Below are positions 10,876 through 22,087 of a DNA stretch of 64,000 bases, one piece after another. The position numbers and the translations under genes were made by a program. Location: positions 434,397 through 498,396 of the forward strand of contig JAVSML010001000.1 of assembly GCA_038503035.1 (NCBI GenBank). The letters are read 5' to 3'. The notes under the pieces are model-generated. The model worked only from the letters and a program-made list of their open reading frames with translations, was not told the DNA's origin and did not search any database. Source of the stretch: Crocodylus rhombifer. Its lineage: Eukaryota > Chordata > Crocodylia > Crocodylidae. Positions within the stretch are counted from its first letter, which is position 1. Every line of letters begins with the position of its first letter.

Positions 10876-11112
10876 ACCTAAGAATGGAATAGGATCTTGC
10901 CCTTAGTCCTAACTCTAGAATAACTCATGTGAATAAAGACTTACTGGCCATGGCTTACAAAATCAGGCCCCAAAAATTGCACAAAACAAATAGCATAGAC
11001 ACAGCAAGTATGGGACACTAAGACCTTTATGAGTAGAAACATGATAAAGATCTCTCTTTTGGCTAAGACAAGCAGCATTAACTGGTGCAGCTTCCCTCAG
11101 AGACAAATCCTT

Positions 11113-11904
11113 AGGGCTGTACAAAGCTTTGGTTCCCGTTTTGATTCAGAGGAGATCTGGTGGCCAAACCACTGAATCCGAATCAAATCAGGAGACCTTT
11201 TAATCTCTCCGAATTGAATTGGAACTCTCCGAATTGATTCAGAGAGATTTGGAAAGATTCAGCGATTTAGATATAAACACAGCTTGAAATGTTTTTTCTG
11301 CATACCTCTAGGTACCAGGCAGCTCATGAATGCTGTGATGCTGGGGCAGATGGAGCATCCCACAGAAGCGTGGGGGGCTCCCTAGTGTGCTTGGCAGCAG
11401 ACCCAGAAGTGGACCAGAAGCACTTCCAGTCCACTTCTGGGTCTGCCAGGGAGCATGCTGGGGGACCCCCACACCTCCCTGGCTCAGCAACTAGTGTCTC
11501 CTAGGTCTTGGGGGGGGCACACAGGGTACCCCTGTGGTTGATCATTGAGCCAGGGGGCACGGGGAGGGGGGGCAGGGTGCTCAGCAGCAGAAGTGGACTG
11601 GAAATACTTCTGATCACTTGCCGGTTTGCTACTGAGCATGTGCCCCCCTCCTTACCCCCCCCATGCTCCTGTAGAACAATTCATCTGCCCCAATATCACA
11701 GCATTCACAAGCTAGGCCTGGTTCTTCGAGGGATGTAGAAAAAACATTTCAAACTGTGTCTATGGATGAATTGCTGATTCTCCAAATCAGCATCAAATCT
11801 TCAGATTCAGCCAAATCGATTTGGGGACATTGATCTGAATCAATTAATTGAATCACTGTCCCCGACTCAGGCTGAATTGAATATGGCCCATTTTGCACAC
11901 CCCT
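11113..11904. mobile_element. Foldback hAT-like element, copy 1
   Basis: Begins AGGGCTGTACAAAGC and ends TTTTGCACACCCCT, complementary termini. The arms contain degenerate GAATCnGAATC/GATTCAG repeats; further in, 'CTCTAGGTACCAGGCAGCTC' near 11310 is the start of an inner pair whose partner in the other copies is '...TGGTACC...GTAGAAAAAACATTT'. The central part holds short palindromes such as GAAGTGGACCAGAAGCACTTC. It is about 790 bases long with no transposase. Two more copies lie at 15655-16515 and 30781-31588. hAT membership is inferred from the termini; I could not confirm an 8-bp target duplication. Confidence 0.65.
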
Positions 11905-13498
11905 AACAATCATACTCAGTGAAAAGAATTCAGTGATGCAAACTGAATCAACTAGCCAAATATTATCATTTAGGGTATAATATTGCCTGGAAGCCAAACA
12001 CAGAAAAAGGGCTCTTTTTATTAACACACAGGACTGAGGCTTAGGGGATTTCATTTCAGTCCCATCTCTTCTATATATTTCTTCTGTGATTCTGGAAAAG
12101 ACGTCTCTTGAGGCTGGAATAATTGGTATATATACCTTCCCACTCAAGCACACACAAGTTAGATATGGGCTAGGTTAAATAAATGCTCAGGAGAAAACAA
12201 TGCACAATTCCTTTCTTATTACTTAAGCAATGGGTAAGGTACAGCAGTGTTGGAACATGCCTTACTGTTATACTAGAAGGCAACATTATTTTCCAGGTTA
12301 AGAAAATGAAGAACTCAATTCAATCTAAGAAATAAGTGAAAGTATAGAAGATTTAACTACTAAAGTTGGAATTTAACCAGTCCTTAAGGTCCTGATCTAG
12401 GAAAGCACTTAAGAATATGCTTGACTCTTGTCACATGAGCACTCATCTTGATTTCACCTGTTTGCTGGTTGAAGTGATCTGATGCAATGTTCTTTTGGGG
12501 ACCCAAATGAGTCCAGGTCATCAGGACACCAATTTTAAACTTTGATGCTTCATTATGGGGATTCCTGAGCTGAGGCAACTTAAAGAGGAAGTTTCTGAAA
12601 ATCAATCTCTGTTAAAGTGTTACAATTTGGACATCTAACAGTTAAAGTACACCAAAAACATGCCCCAGTCCCCATTAGCTTTGTCTTGCAGCACATGACT
12701 GATGCACAATGTGACAACGTAAGTTTTCATGAAAATATCATAAGGTCAGGATGAAATGTATCAAAATATCATTGCAATGCAACATAACAAAACACCAAAA
12801 TCCCATTCCAACAGTCATTTTGGGACACTGTCATTCATGCTGTGTTGGAGCCTAAGATGCCACTTTAATGAAGCAGAACTAAATAAAAATAAAGCTGGAA
12901 AAAATCATAGGAGGAGCCAGGTTGAGACTGTCTTCATCATGTGGAGTGTTGAACAGATCAGATTGAATACAATGAGTCACCCAAACCTTTAGTCGCGGAA
13001 CAAATCATCATAAAAACCCCAATTTCCCTCAGAAAATGCTAGCTCTTTGTTTTCACTCATTTTTTGACTACAGGAAAAAAAAAAGAAATTATTCTCCTGC
13101 CAAGGACTCAGAAAGACTACATGCAGGATGGACTGGCTTAGGAAATGGAAATGTATTCCTTTCTGAAAATCTCTCTTGGTTTACCTTGGGAATTTGGTTT
13201 GCATACCTAACAATGCTAACATTGAGTGACACCTCACAACCTTGGAAGGAGCTCAGGGCAGCTCCCAGGGTGCTGCAGTATCCTGATTGATAATAACTGC
13301 ATTAGATATTTCAGCTATATCACTGTCACAAGAACATGGATTCTTTGAATCATGCTGGAACAGATTTGGCCAACTAAAAGTTTTGGAATGTTCATGCACT
13401 TTCATCTGGTTTGTATTTATTCTTGCTCCAGTTATATTTCAATAGGTACTAACCCATGCATGACAGAAAAAAGATGCCTGTAAAGAAAAAGCACTCAG
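11905..13498. other. No feature recognised
   Basis: Unassigned AT-rich sequence. The open frame at 11749-12153 on the minus strand begins inside the foldback element and shows no known domain. Confidence 0.4.
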
Positions 13499-13751
13499 TG
13501 GGTGCATCTACACAAGCCACCAACTGCACAATTGTTACCACACAGTCATTTAGTACTTGCATAACCAAGTACTAAATGACTGCGCAATAACTAGCATTAT
13601 TGCTCAGTAGTAACCCAGCACAGTTGCCTGGTGATGCTTACTGTGCAGTAGCTCACTACTACTGTGCAGTACGTCGCATCTGTTTGTGTCTGGTGATACT
13701 ACTGCACAGTAGTAACGAGTTACTGTGTAACAAGTGTCTCATGTGGTCACA
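13499..13751. mobile_element. Chompy-like element with perfect 16-bp hairpin
   Basis: Starts GGGTGCATCTACACAAGCC; the probable right end is CAAGTGTCTCATGTGGTCAC, its imperfect complement. Bases 13543-13558 and 13567-13582 form a perfect 16-bp stem with an 8-base loop. The palindromic word TACTGTGCAGTA or a close variant appears three times (13639-13700). Non-coding. Family assignment is by resemblance to the other GGGTGCATCTACA elements in this window. Confidence 0.5.
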
Positions 13752-14093
13752 GTTTGTGTGTGTGCAGAGCACCGAGACTCTAATATTTGCTACAACTAAT
13801 GAAGATGAACTTCTAAAATTAGAGGTGAGAAGGATTAAGGTTTAAATTCAGCCCCATTATAAATGAATTAACATTGTCAATATAATGCATTCATATAAGG
13901 GGTGAATTTGTTGTAACAAAAGTGCTAAGACTGGAGAGTGTGTTTTGTAGTGTTCTGTTTTGTTTGCTTGCTTGCTTGCTTGCTGTGGTGAATGACAGTG
14001 TTCATGACAGATACAAGAAAATAATAGGGCCAGGGATTGAAATTATCAGCAGTTGCAAGCCTCTTCTCATTGACTCATCTGTGGACTTTAAGA
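13752..14093. other. Spacer with TTGC microsatellite
   Basis: Contains a short tandem run of TTGC/GCTT at about 13963-13985. Otherwise unassigned. Confidence 0.6.
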
Positions 14094-14454
14094 GGGTGCA
14101 TCTTCATGTGCGCATTTAGTAACCAAAATTACTGCACCATATGGGTGCATGTCTCCATGTGCAGGCCCATACTGCACAGTAAATATGTTATGGTGACTTA
14201 TGCCAACTTGAGCATACATTTGTTATCTGTATCATGCAGGCATTAAATTTATGTCCAATTAATTACAGTGTAGTAATGCATGCGTAGACACCTTACTGTG
14301 CAGTAACACTGTGTATGTGGGCTGACTTGGGACTAACGTTAGTATAAAGTCAGTCCACACAGCGTTAATGGACGTGTAGATGCCAGCCTATTCCTGCTTA
14401 CTGCTTACTGCACAGTAAATTTAAGATGGCATAAATGCACATGTAGACATACCC
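14094..14454. mobile_element. Chompy/Harbinger-like MITE
   Basis: The clearest member of its family here. The left end is GGGTGCATCTTCATGTGCGC; the right end, read on the minus strand, is GGGTATGTCTACATGTGCAT. These are inverted repeats agreeing at most positions over 20 bases. Inside are three TTACTGCACAGTAA-type palindromes (near 14168, 14293 and 14402). The 361-base length suits a MITE. No target duplication is certain. It is non-coding. Confidence 0.6.
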
Positions 14455-15654
14455 ACAATGCATGTAAGAGACCATATGCAGGGATGCAAAGCTTTTTTAA
14501 ATCTCAGGGCCATTCTTTTATTGATCTTTTTGGTCCCTTGAGTGTTTGGGTTCTGAACACTGGAAGCTGTAGTGGCAAAAGGGCAGAGGACAGTTCAGTC
14601 TGGAAATACCCTGCTTAATATTTTTTTCCATTAGCATCCCCTCTCTGTCACTGTGACAAACTGGATACTGAACTACATGGACCTCTGTTCTGACCCAGTA
14701 AATCATCTTTTTTATTCTTATGTACTGCAGGGCAGTGAGGGAATCTGCTGGGGCAGCGATGATGATAATGGGGAGATGGCAAAAATCAATTAATTGAAAG
14801 CGAAGCTGGAGGAAGGGAAATTAATTTAAATGTGGCATTGCAAATTGAACTGACAATGGAAAGTGCCTGGGGAACTGTTGAATTAGAGGAGTGAAGAGGT
14901 CAGAATTTAACTGAGGAACTGCCACCCCTCAGCCACACAGAAATCTAGATTAGAACTCTAAAGATCATAAAAATTAAAAAAGGAGAATTTTACGTAGGAG
15001 TTGGACACAAGGGTTGGGCACTATTAGTTAGCTATTCATGACTACTCTACTTAAATGTTGGGCATTTTTTAACACCTGCTTCAGATTCCTTCTCTTTAAA
15101 ATTATTATGTTAATATTTTCCTTCTCCCTTGGGTTGTTTTGCATATGCATGAATACCTGTAAATGGTGCTATTTAAGTGTTAAGAAACAAATCCAAGATA
15201 TCTGACTGATTAGGATCTGATTGATCCTAATTAAAAAAAAGAAACCTGCCTTTCAGTTGCAGAATTCTTCAGAAGGAATATTTATAATATAAATAAAATA
15301 ATTATTTTGCTTCCCTTTATTTATTAATTTAAGAATATTTCTGTGCTAGTGTGAATAATCAAATGTACCTGTTAACCAGGCTACAGGGATAAAATGTATA
15401 CAGCTGTCTAGCTCTGGTTTATTTGAGATATTTGGGAGCAGGGGGAACCTGATATTCTTCTTTCTAAATATTAACTCTTGACTACAAAGTAAACACACAA
15501 TAGTGCTTTCTATCATTAAACTACTGGCATTTTCCACAGGACAGGTTTGTGTATATACTTATATATAGCCAGGCAAGACAATGGATGTGATAGAAAAACC
15601 TAAATATCCAAAAGATATCCTGTTGCCCCTACTTACTATTCTACGGGTAGATTT
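14455..15654. other. No feature recognised
   Basis: AT-rich unassigned sequence with only short open frames. Confidence 0.4.
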
Positions 15655-16515
15655 TAGCGATGTGTGCAGCTTTGGTTGCTCGTTCGATCAGAGGAGATTC
15701 GGCCTGTTTCAGCGGCCAAATCTCTGAATCCATATTGAAGCAGGAGACCCATTAGTCTCTCTGAATCGAATTGGAAGCCTCTGATTCAATGTGGAGAGAT
15801 TTGCATAGATTTGATGATTCGAACATAGAAACAGCTTTATATTTTTTCTACGTACCTCAAGGTACCAGGCAGCTCATAAATACTGAGATGGTGGAGTGGA
15901 TAGAGCTTCCCACAGGAACATGGGGGGGTTCCCAGCATGCTCAGTAGTGGACTGTGAAGTGGACCAGAAGCTTTTCCAGGCCACTTCCAGGTCTGCTGCA
16001 AAGAGTGTGGGGGACCCTCCCCCAACCCCCGGCTCAGTGACTGGTGCCTCTTAGGTTTGGGGTGGGCAATTGGGGTCCCTCCACAGCTGATTTCTGAGCC
16101 ACTGAGGTATGGGGGGGACTTCTGGTTCACTTCCAGATCCACCACTGATCATAGGCCGCCCTGTGCTCCTGCGGGATGCTCCATCCCCTCCACCATCTCA
16201 GAGTTCATGAGCCACATCTGGTACCTTGAGGTATGTAGAAAAAACATATAAACCTGTCTATGGCTAAATAGCTGATTTTCCAAATCAGCATCGAATCTTC
16301 AGATTAGGATTCAGACAAAACAGTGATCTGAATCAGTGAATTGAATCACTGCCCCACGATGAACATCTTGCTGGGGTCATTTGACCCCAGTATTCTTTCC
16401 TGCCATGGCAGGGGGTCGACTAGATGATCTGCTCAGGTCCCTTCCGACCCTAGAAACTATGAAACTATGAAAAAGGCTGAATCTTAATCAAATATGGCTC
16501 ACTTCATACAACCCT
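15655..16515. mobile_element. Foldback hAT-like element, copy 2, interrupted by CR1
   Basis: Same architecture as copy 1: degenerate GAATC arms, then 'CGTACCTCAAGGTACCAGGCAG' near 15850 and its complement '...CTGGTACCTTGAGGTATGTAG' near 16225, which together make long inner inverted arms of the element. The core has 'GAAGTGGACCAGAAG'. The left terminus is decayed (AGCGATGTGTGCAGC). The right arm is interrupted at 16356-16470 by a CR1 3' end, after which the arm resumes with 'GGCTGAATC...ATATGGC'. Confidence 0.65.
16356..16470 (+). repeat. CR1 LINE 3' end nested in foldback element
   Basis: Contains 'TTCTTTCCTGCCATGGCAG', 'GGGGTCGACTAGATGATC', 'CAGGTCCCTTCCGACCC' and the terminal GAAACTATGAAACTATGA, all diagnostic of CR1 3' ends here. 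It is 5' truncated to about 115 bases and lies inside the right arm of the hAT-like foldback, so it integrated later than that element. Confidence 0.85.
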
Positions 16516-16533
16516 AGTAGTTATTTAGATACA

Positions 16534-17000
16534 GAGGGCTACATGAGATGCTTTACTGTGGAAATGACTAATTAGCTGTATAGTAAAGCATCACCATCCA
16601 CACTTGGGGTGCCATTAGGCAGAGATAAACTAATCAACTCCACCATAGGATAGTAGTGCCCTACAGCAGAGTTATTTACTTCACAACAGTGAATGTGTAG
16701 ATGGTTACTTGGCTGGCTAAAGCACGAGGATGCTACAGTGTGGGGGGCTACCTGCTGGCTGGCTAGCCCCACACTGTAGCAGCCTCATGCCCCAGCCATC
16801 CCTTCCACAGCATACTGAGCTGGGCCAGAAGAGCCCTGGGATGGCAGGTGGATCCCCTATCAGCTGTGGCTGCTCTGCCCCAGGTAAACATACTGTGGTC
16901 CCAGGTGAACGTGAAAATGCTGCACCTGGGAGCAATTAACTGCAGTGCAAACTGCACTGGAGTGTATAATGTCAATTTAATTTAGTATGTACATATGCCC
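16534..17000. mobile_element. Chompy-like element, candidate
   Basis: Left end GGGCTACATGAGATGC and right end GTATGTACATATGCCC are imperfect inverted repeats. The outer segment has TTTACTGTGG and the interior is GC-rich, similar in plan to the elements at 2397 and 5412. A local inverted pair (TACAGTGTGGGG near 16735 and CCCCACACTGTA near 16768) gives a 12-bp stem. Non-coding. Confidence 0.45.
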
Positions 17001-17639
17001 AGAAATATCACACTAGTTTTACAGCTTGTGCTTGCAAACTTCACCTTGTTAGTGGCAGCCGTTATAGGAAATGTTTTTCTGTTCTCCTGCCATGCCAAAA
17101 TATGTCTTGCAACAGTCAAATTTATGGTTTCTCTCTCAGTGTGAAAAAAAAGAAAAGTGTTTTGAAATTGTTTTTAAGCATTTGTTTCTGTTTGTCTAAG
17201 AAAACTCATTTATTGCTTTTGCAGTAAGCCCTTTGTCTAATTATTCCTGTGTTGTGTACAGAATACCTTTCTTTATTTTTTAAATAATTTTAATTTGTTC
17301 CTTGTTTTTTGAAGGATGCAGAACCATAACATTTTTATGTAATCTTAGATTTCATGTTCTTCTTTGTGAAGATTATATGAATTTAGAAGTAATGGTGACT
17401 TTTTCTGTTTTGATCACTCTCATATGTTTCTCCAGTGACCTCAGATTGGTATCTACTTTTCTGTACTGTTCTTTATCTGGTTGGTCATCTTACTCTATTA
17501 TTTTTATGCTATCAATGAGGACACTTTATATTGTCTTTCATGGTCCTTCCTTATGGCTTTGTTTCTATGGTTGTCACTTAACTGATCTCTCTTGTACGTT
17601 CCTCCAGTGACCTCAAAAACTCTTTCCAGTCACCATGGT
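17001..17639. other. No gene recognised
   Basis: T-rich sequence. The open frame at 17302-17610 is rich in Phe, Leu, Ser and Cys, as expected from T-rich DNA. The words CTCCAGTGACCTCA occur at about 17432 and 17601, a small direct repeat. Confidence 0.4.
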
Positions 17640-18720
17640 GTATGTGAGAGGTCTGAGTTCCTGTTCCTGTGGGCCATTTTGGATAAATGGTGGCCTATAT
17701 ATGCAGCATAATGCACTCAGTAGCACACCAGTGCCTGAGCCACAGAACTTTGCTGGTGGGCCTCCTTTAGAAGGTCATAAGCAGCCAAAGCTGCACACAA
17801 CAAGCAGCAGCAGCAAATAAAAAAAAGGTTAAGTGCCTTGTGAGGACCCTGTGCCTAGCAAGGAGAGGCCAGAGGCAGCCACAAATTCTCCTCTTTTACC
17901 TGCCGGCTTGTGATCACCTACTATGCAAGCCTGCATGGGTGCCTGCTTTTTATGTGCTAGGACCACTGTGGTCTCAGTGGCCCTAAAATTGAAACAGAAA
18001 AAAATAACTAGTTTTGGGCGGGCTGACTCACTCATCCTCATACACACTGCCATAGCTCCAAATGAAGCCCAGGTTAGAATCTGGGACATGTTGTGTCATG
18101 CCTAACTCCATATGGGTCACATCAAGACCCAAATCTTTGCTCCCTGAATCTGGTCAATGCTTAGGTAGCCTCTAAGCTCATCTGAACTAGGCATGTGTTG
18201 GGAGCCAAAAAAAAAAAAAATTGAGAGCTCCCTGAGCTGCTCTTTCCAGCAGAAAGACTCAGGGACTCAGATGCAGGCTTGCATTCACAACTTTTGGGTC
18301 CACAGATCAGCACACAGGCACCTCAGCTACAGAACATAGACTAGAAGTATACTTCACAAAGCCATAAGCAGCCAAACTGCCTACACACAGTAACATATCA
18401 AAAGTAGTGGCAGTGGCAGCAGCAGCAGCAACATAAAAAAAAAGTTAAGGGGCTTGTGCAAGGACCCTGTGCCATGTAAGAAGAGGCCAGAGGCATACAG
18501 AAACTTCTCTTTTACCTGCCATCCTTTTGCTTATCCCCAGACCTACTACGCAAGCCTGCAGGGGTGACTGCTTTTTGTGTACTAGGGATGTAATTGCCTT
18601 GGTGGCCCCAAAATTTAAAAAGGAAAAAAATACCTGTTTTGGCAGGGCCAAGTCACCCATCCTCACAGACACTGCCAGGGCTCCAAATGAAGCAAGAGAT
18701 CTCTTCCAGTCCTTTGCCTC
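17640..18720 (-). repeat. Two diverged monomers of the 620-bp repeat, inverted
   Basis: On the minus strand this segment matches the tandem repeat at 21-28.6 kb: 'GGCAGGTAAAAGAG' corresponds to 'GGCAGGGATAAAGG', followed by 'TGCCTCTGGCCTCTT', and the 'TTTTGGGGCC' block lies before it. Two copies are present; the word CTAYGCAAGCCTGCA is at 17921 and again at 18545, a spacing of 624 bases, the same period as the main array. The hairpin region is too diverged to pair well. Both monomers lie opposite in orientation to the main array. Confidence 0.65.
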
Positions 18721-18903
18721 TGTGTTTGTGAGGCATTTAAATGATATGATAATAGATGTATAATAGGTAAATAGTTACTTGCCTGGTTTCAGTGCTCTGA
18801 CTCCGAACCTGACCCTGCAAGCTGTTACATGTGGACATAAACCTGAAAATACAATGAACCATTTTTCTACCTTGTTGAAACTTTGCACAGATAGAGAGCT
18901 ATC

Positions 18904-19434
18904 CAGGGGCATATCCAGAGGGGGTGAAGTGTATTGGACTGCACCATGAGAGCCTCCTGGGACTTTTTTAAATCCCTAAAGTGATGCAAATCCTCCTCCT
19001 CCTTCCTACTCAAAGGTTTCCTCTTCCCCAACTCTTCCCTCACCTGCCTTTCTCTGCTGCCACACAAGCAGTGAAGCACCACAGCCATTCTTGCCTGCTG
19101 CTGGGAGGCAGGACGGGGAGGTGCTTTCAGCTTAGCTGGGGACAGCTAAAAAGGCAGCAGAGATGGATAGAGCAGGGTGGTATAAGCTGCTTTCTAGACA
19201 CTGTTGCCACTGTCTCCTCCCCAGCTAAGCCCAAAGCCTGCTCCGCCCATGTGGCTCTAGAGCATCCCCATGCCTGAACAGTAGAGAAAGCAGCAGCAAC
19301 AGGCAGGGGAGGGAGAAGGGAGGTGAAGGGGGAGTGCCGCTGAGCAGGAAGGGGAAGGGAGTGGGGGTTTTCACCTACTTTAGGGACTTTAAAATGCCCC
19401 AGAGGCTCCTACAGTGTGGTCTGTCTATGCCAGT
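18904..19434. mobile_element. Foldback element, second family, candidate
   Basis: Outer ends CAGGGGCATATCCAG and CTGTCTATGCCAGTG are imperfect complements. Inside, 'GAGCCTCCTGGGACTTTTTT' and 'AAATCCCTAAAGTGATG' on the left pair with 'CTACTTTAGGGACTTTAAAATG' and 'CCCCAGAGGCTCCT' on the right, giving inverted arms of at least 100 bases; the pyrimidine-rich left arm mirrors a purine-rich right arm. About 530 bases, non-coding. The hAT-like start (CAGGGGC) hints at that superfamily, but no 8-bp duplication is visible. Confidence 0.5.
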
Positions 19435-19646
19435 GAGGGAGGAGGAGGCTGGGAGAAATGGGTGCATCTACCCCTGCAGTGTGGGTTGCTGCTGCCACAC
19501 ACCTCTTTTGGGAGAAATTGGGTTTGGCCCTGGACTTTTCAAAGTGATTTAGTGGGCAATCTCAGGGACTTAAATTATGCTACACTGCCATTTTTTAAAG
19601 GATAAGACCCAAATGTTCAAGTTCAACCATACAGTTCTGTAGCAAT

Positions 19647-20830
19647 GGGCACATCTATGTGAGATGCGTTGATGCGCCTTAGCCTAAGTTACTGTGGAGT
19701 ATGGGCACACATCTCCACAGGCACCTGCTCCAGAGTGGCTGTCTGGCAGTCCATAATTGCAGGGTATAAAAGCCAGCAGCTATTTTGTGCCTTGAGGCAG
19801 GTACATCAGGGATCCTGTTCTGTCTCCAGGAGACAAGCAGGCCTCATGTGCCCCCTGAACAGGTCACAGGCTGCTTCTGCCTTGCCATTTCCCTCTATAG
19901 AGCTGTTGCTTGGTCACAAGTAAGTGTTGCAAAGGGCTGTAGTTTGCTGCACCCCTTGCCCAGCCCTGAGATTCCCCACAGGGCTCCTGGCTGGCTGTCT
20001 CTGGCAGCAAGGCCGGTACCTGCTCCCTGCTGCTGCTCACCCCCACCAGTGTCTCTTTGCAGGTGCTGTGGTGAAGTGCCTCTGCTGAGTGGCTCCTGGT
20101 CCCTGGCCATGCCCTTCTGCTGAGTGCTCGAGCGCTGTTCAGGGACCCAGGATGCACCTATGCAAGTGTCACCAGCAGAGGTGGCTTGGCCAAGCTCTCA
20201 CCCTGTCCTCACCCCTCCGGTGACACATCACTGAAGGAGGGCCCTTGGGGCTTCAGTGCCCTGCCCTGTCCTCCTCCCCAGCTGCTGCATCCACTGGTGG
20301 CTTGGGGGAGCCCTGGCCAGCAGCTGCCTTGCCCTTGGCAAAGATCTGGAGCCCACCTTGAGGAGTAGTCAGTGGCCAGCTCTGGACACATGGTAAGTCC
20401 TGCACTTGAGGAGGGCCCTCCCAGTCTCCACCCCTGCCATTGTCCCTGGTCCCAGCTCCTTCCCCTGCTCCTGTCCCCAGCCCCAGTCCCTGCTCCCTGC
20501 CTCTGGGGTCCCCAGCTGACAGCATGCAGGGAGGCACAAGAAAGTTCAGAACTTTATTGTTCAGAACAAGGAGAAAGCAGGGGCAGCAGGATCTGGAGCC
20601 ACAGCAACAGGTGGTGCAGCAGCTTGGCCTAGCCTTCCTTGGGAAGGAGGTGGGGGAAGCACTCTGCTGGCAGCAAGCAACCAGTGGGCTACCGGCCCCA
20701 AGGGAAAAGAGGGGAATGGGAGGCTTAGGCAGAAGTCACCTGGGCCTGGGCCAGCTTACCATGGTCTGGGGGCACCCGTGCATGGCCAACCCTCATTCTG
20801 ATGCCAGGAAGCTCAGAGCCTCTGGTGTAA
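19647..20830 (+). mobile_element. Harbinger-like remnant with transcription signals, candidate
   Basis: Starts GGGCACATCTATGTGAGATGC, like the Chompy-type ends, and is followed by 'TTACTGTGGAGTATGGG'. A TATAAAA box lies at 19765-19771. Downstream are a consensus splice donor (GTAAGTG, 19920), a good acceptor (TCTCTTTGCAG, ending 20062) and another donor (GTAAGTC, 20393). On the opposite strand AACAATAAAG gives a poly(A) signal near 20555, flanked by a GTTCTGAAC repeat. No transposase or Myb-like domain can be read, so this would be a decayed copy of a two-gene element. The right end is not found. It could equally be unrelated GC-rich DNA. Confidence 0.35.
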
Positions 20831-21413
20831 AGCACCTTAACTCTCAAATGTAGCAAACTCTGACAAAAGGCTTCTGTGTCTTGCCACTGAAGGGCAAACT
20901 TCTAGATGTGGGAGAGAGCCCACCAGCCACAGTGGACATGTATGCTTTGGTTCACCAACACCCACAACTAGAGCCATCCAGGAGCATTGGCAGCCCTAGC
21001 AGGAAGAAGCCAGCAGCCCTGGAGCCTTTTGTTGTATCTAAGGGACTCTGCATGATACTGGCAGGGAAAAGGGGCATGCATGTGGCTGCTTATGTCCTCT
21101 TCTCACATGGCATGGGGCCCTCAGTCAAGAGTCAGAATTATCTTTTTTTTAGCCTGAAGTGGTGGTGGGTAAATGTATGTATGTGAGTGTGGCCAAGGTG
21201 GAGGGAAGGACATGGGCAAGGCTGAAGTGTTGTCCTTGCTGTATGGGATTAGATATGGGCCAGAAGGTAGCGAGTTGAAGACAAGGTGTGTAACCAGAAC
21301 CAACCATGGACAGGGGCATGCAAGATTTTTTTTTTCTACCATGACACATGAATGCTGCTATGGGCCCCAGAACCAAATGAACTAGTGGCAAGGTTTTGGA
21401 GTGAAAAGGTACA

Positions 21414-21468
21414 GGCCTCAGTATAGCATGCTGAACCCATTTTGGATTCGGCATGCCACGTTGAGGCC
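21414..21468. repeat. Hairpin palindrome of the 620-bp repeat
   Basis: Left half starts GGCCTCAGTATAGCATGC, right half GGCATGCCACGTTGAGGCC; a mostly paired stem of about 22 bases around a short loop. Confidence 0.7.
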
Positions 21469-22032
21469 CAGATTTAGACCCGTGCTCCCATCGGAGCATT
21501 AAAAGTGTCTCTGTGGAAGGTGAAGTTGGTGGCCCAAAATGGCTTCATTTGTTCTTTGGGAATTTTCAGGCACCCAAGACTGTTGAGGCCCAAAAACAAA
21601 GAACCCAGCAGTTCTGAAGGCTTTTTTCTGTCTCTGGCACTGTGCATGATGCTGGCAGGGATAAAGGGGCTGTTTGCGGCTGCCTCTGGCCTCTTGTTGC
21701 ATGGAAAAGGGCCGTCTATCAAGGGTTTGCTTTTTTTTTCAGTTAGTAAGTTAGCTAGAGTCTGGTGGTGGTGGGATAATGTATGAATGCAAGTGTGGTC
21801 ATGGTGTAGGCTGGTTGGTGGGAAAAAAACACTTGTCCTTGTGGTCTGGATTGGTGGGTTGAGTGTTGGGTCCCACAAATGGGGGTTCTGAGCTCAAAAC
21901 TAGGTATGTGACCAAAACCTGCCATATGTGTGGGTGTGCAGAAATTTTTTTTTTCCCACTATGACACATGGAAGCTGCTACAGGCCCCAGACCAAAACGG
22001 ATTAGTGGCAAGACTGTGGGGTGAAATGTTAA

Positions 22033-22087
22033 GGACTCGGCGTGGCAAACCAAACCCCTTTGGGATTTGGCATGCCACTCAGAGGCC
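22033..22087. repeat. Hairpin palindrome of the 620-bp repeat
   Basis: GGACTCGGCGTGGCA on the left and TGCCACTCAGAGGCC on the right, around a CCCCTTTGGG centre. More diverged than the other copies but in the same place within the monomer. Confidence 0.65.

Noticed and set aside
17302..17610. 102-codon frame resembling a membrane protein
   Set aside because: T-rich DNA gives Phe/Leu/Ser/Cys-rich translation; no homology recognised and no conserved start context.
20440..20853. 137-codon plus-strand frame
   Set aside because: GC-rich repeat-like sequence with competing frames on both strands; no domain visible.
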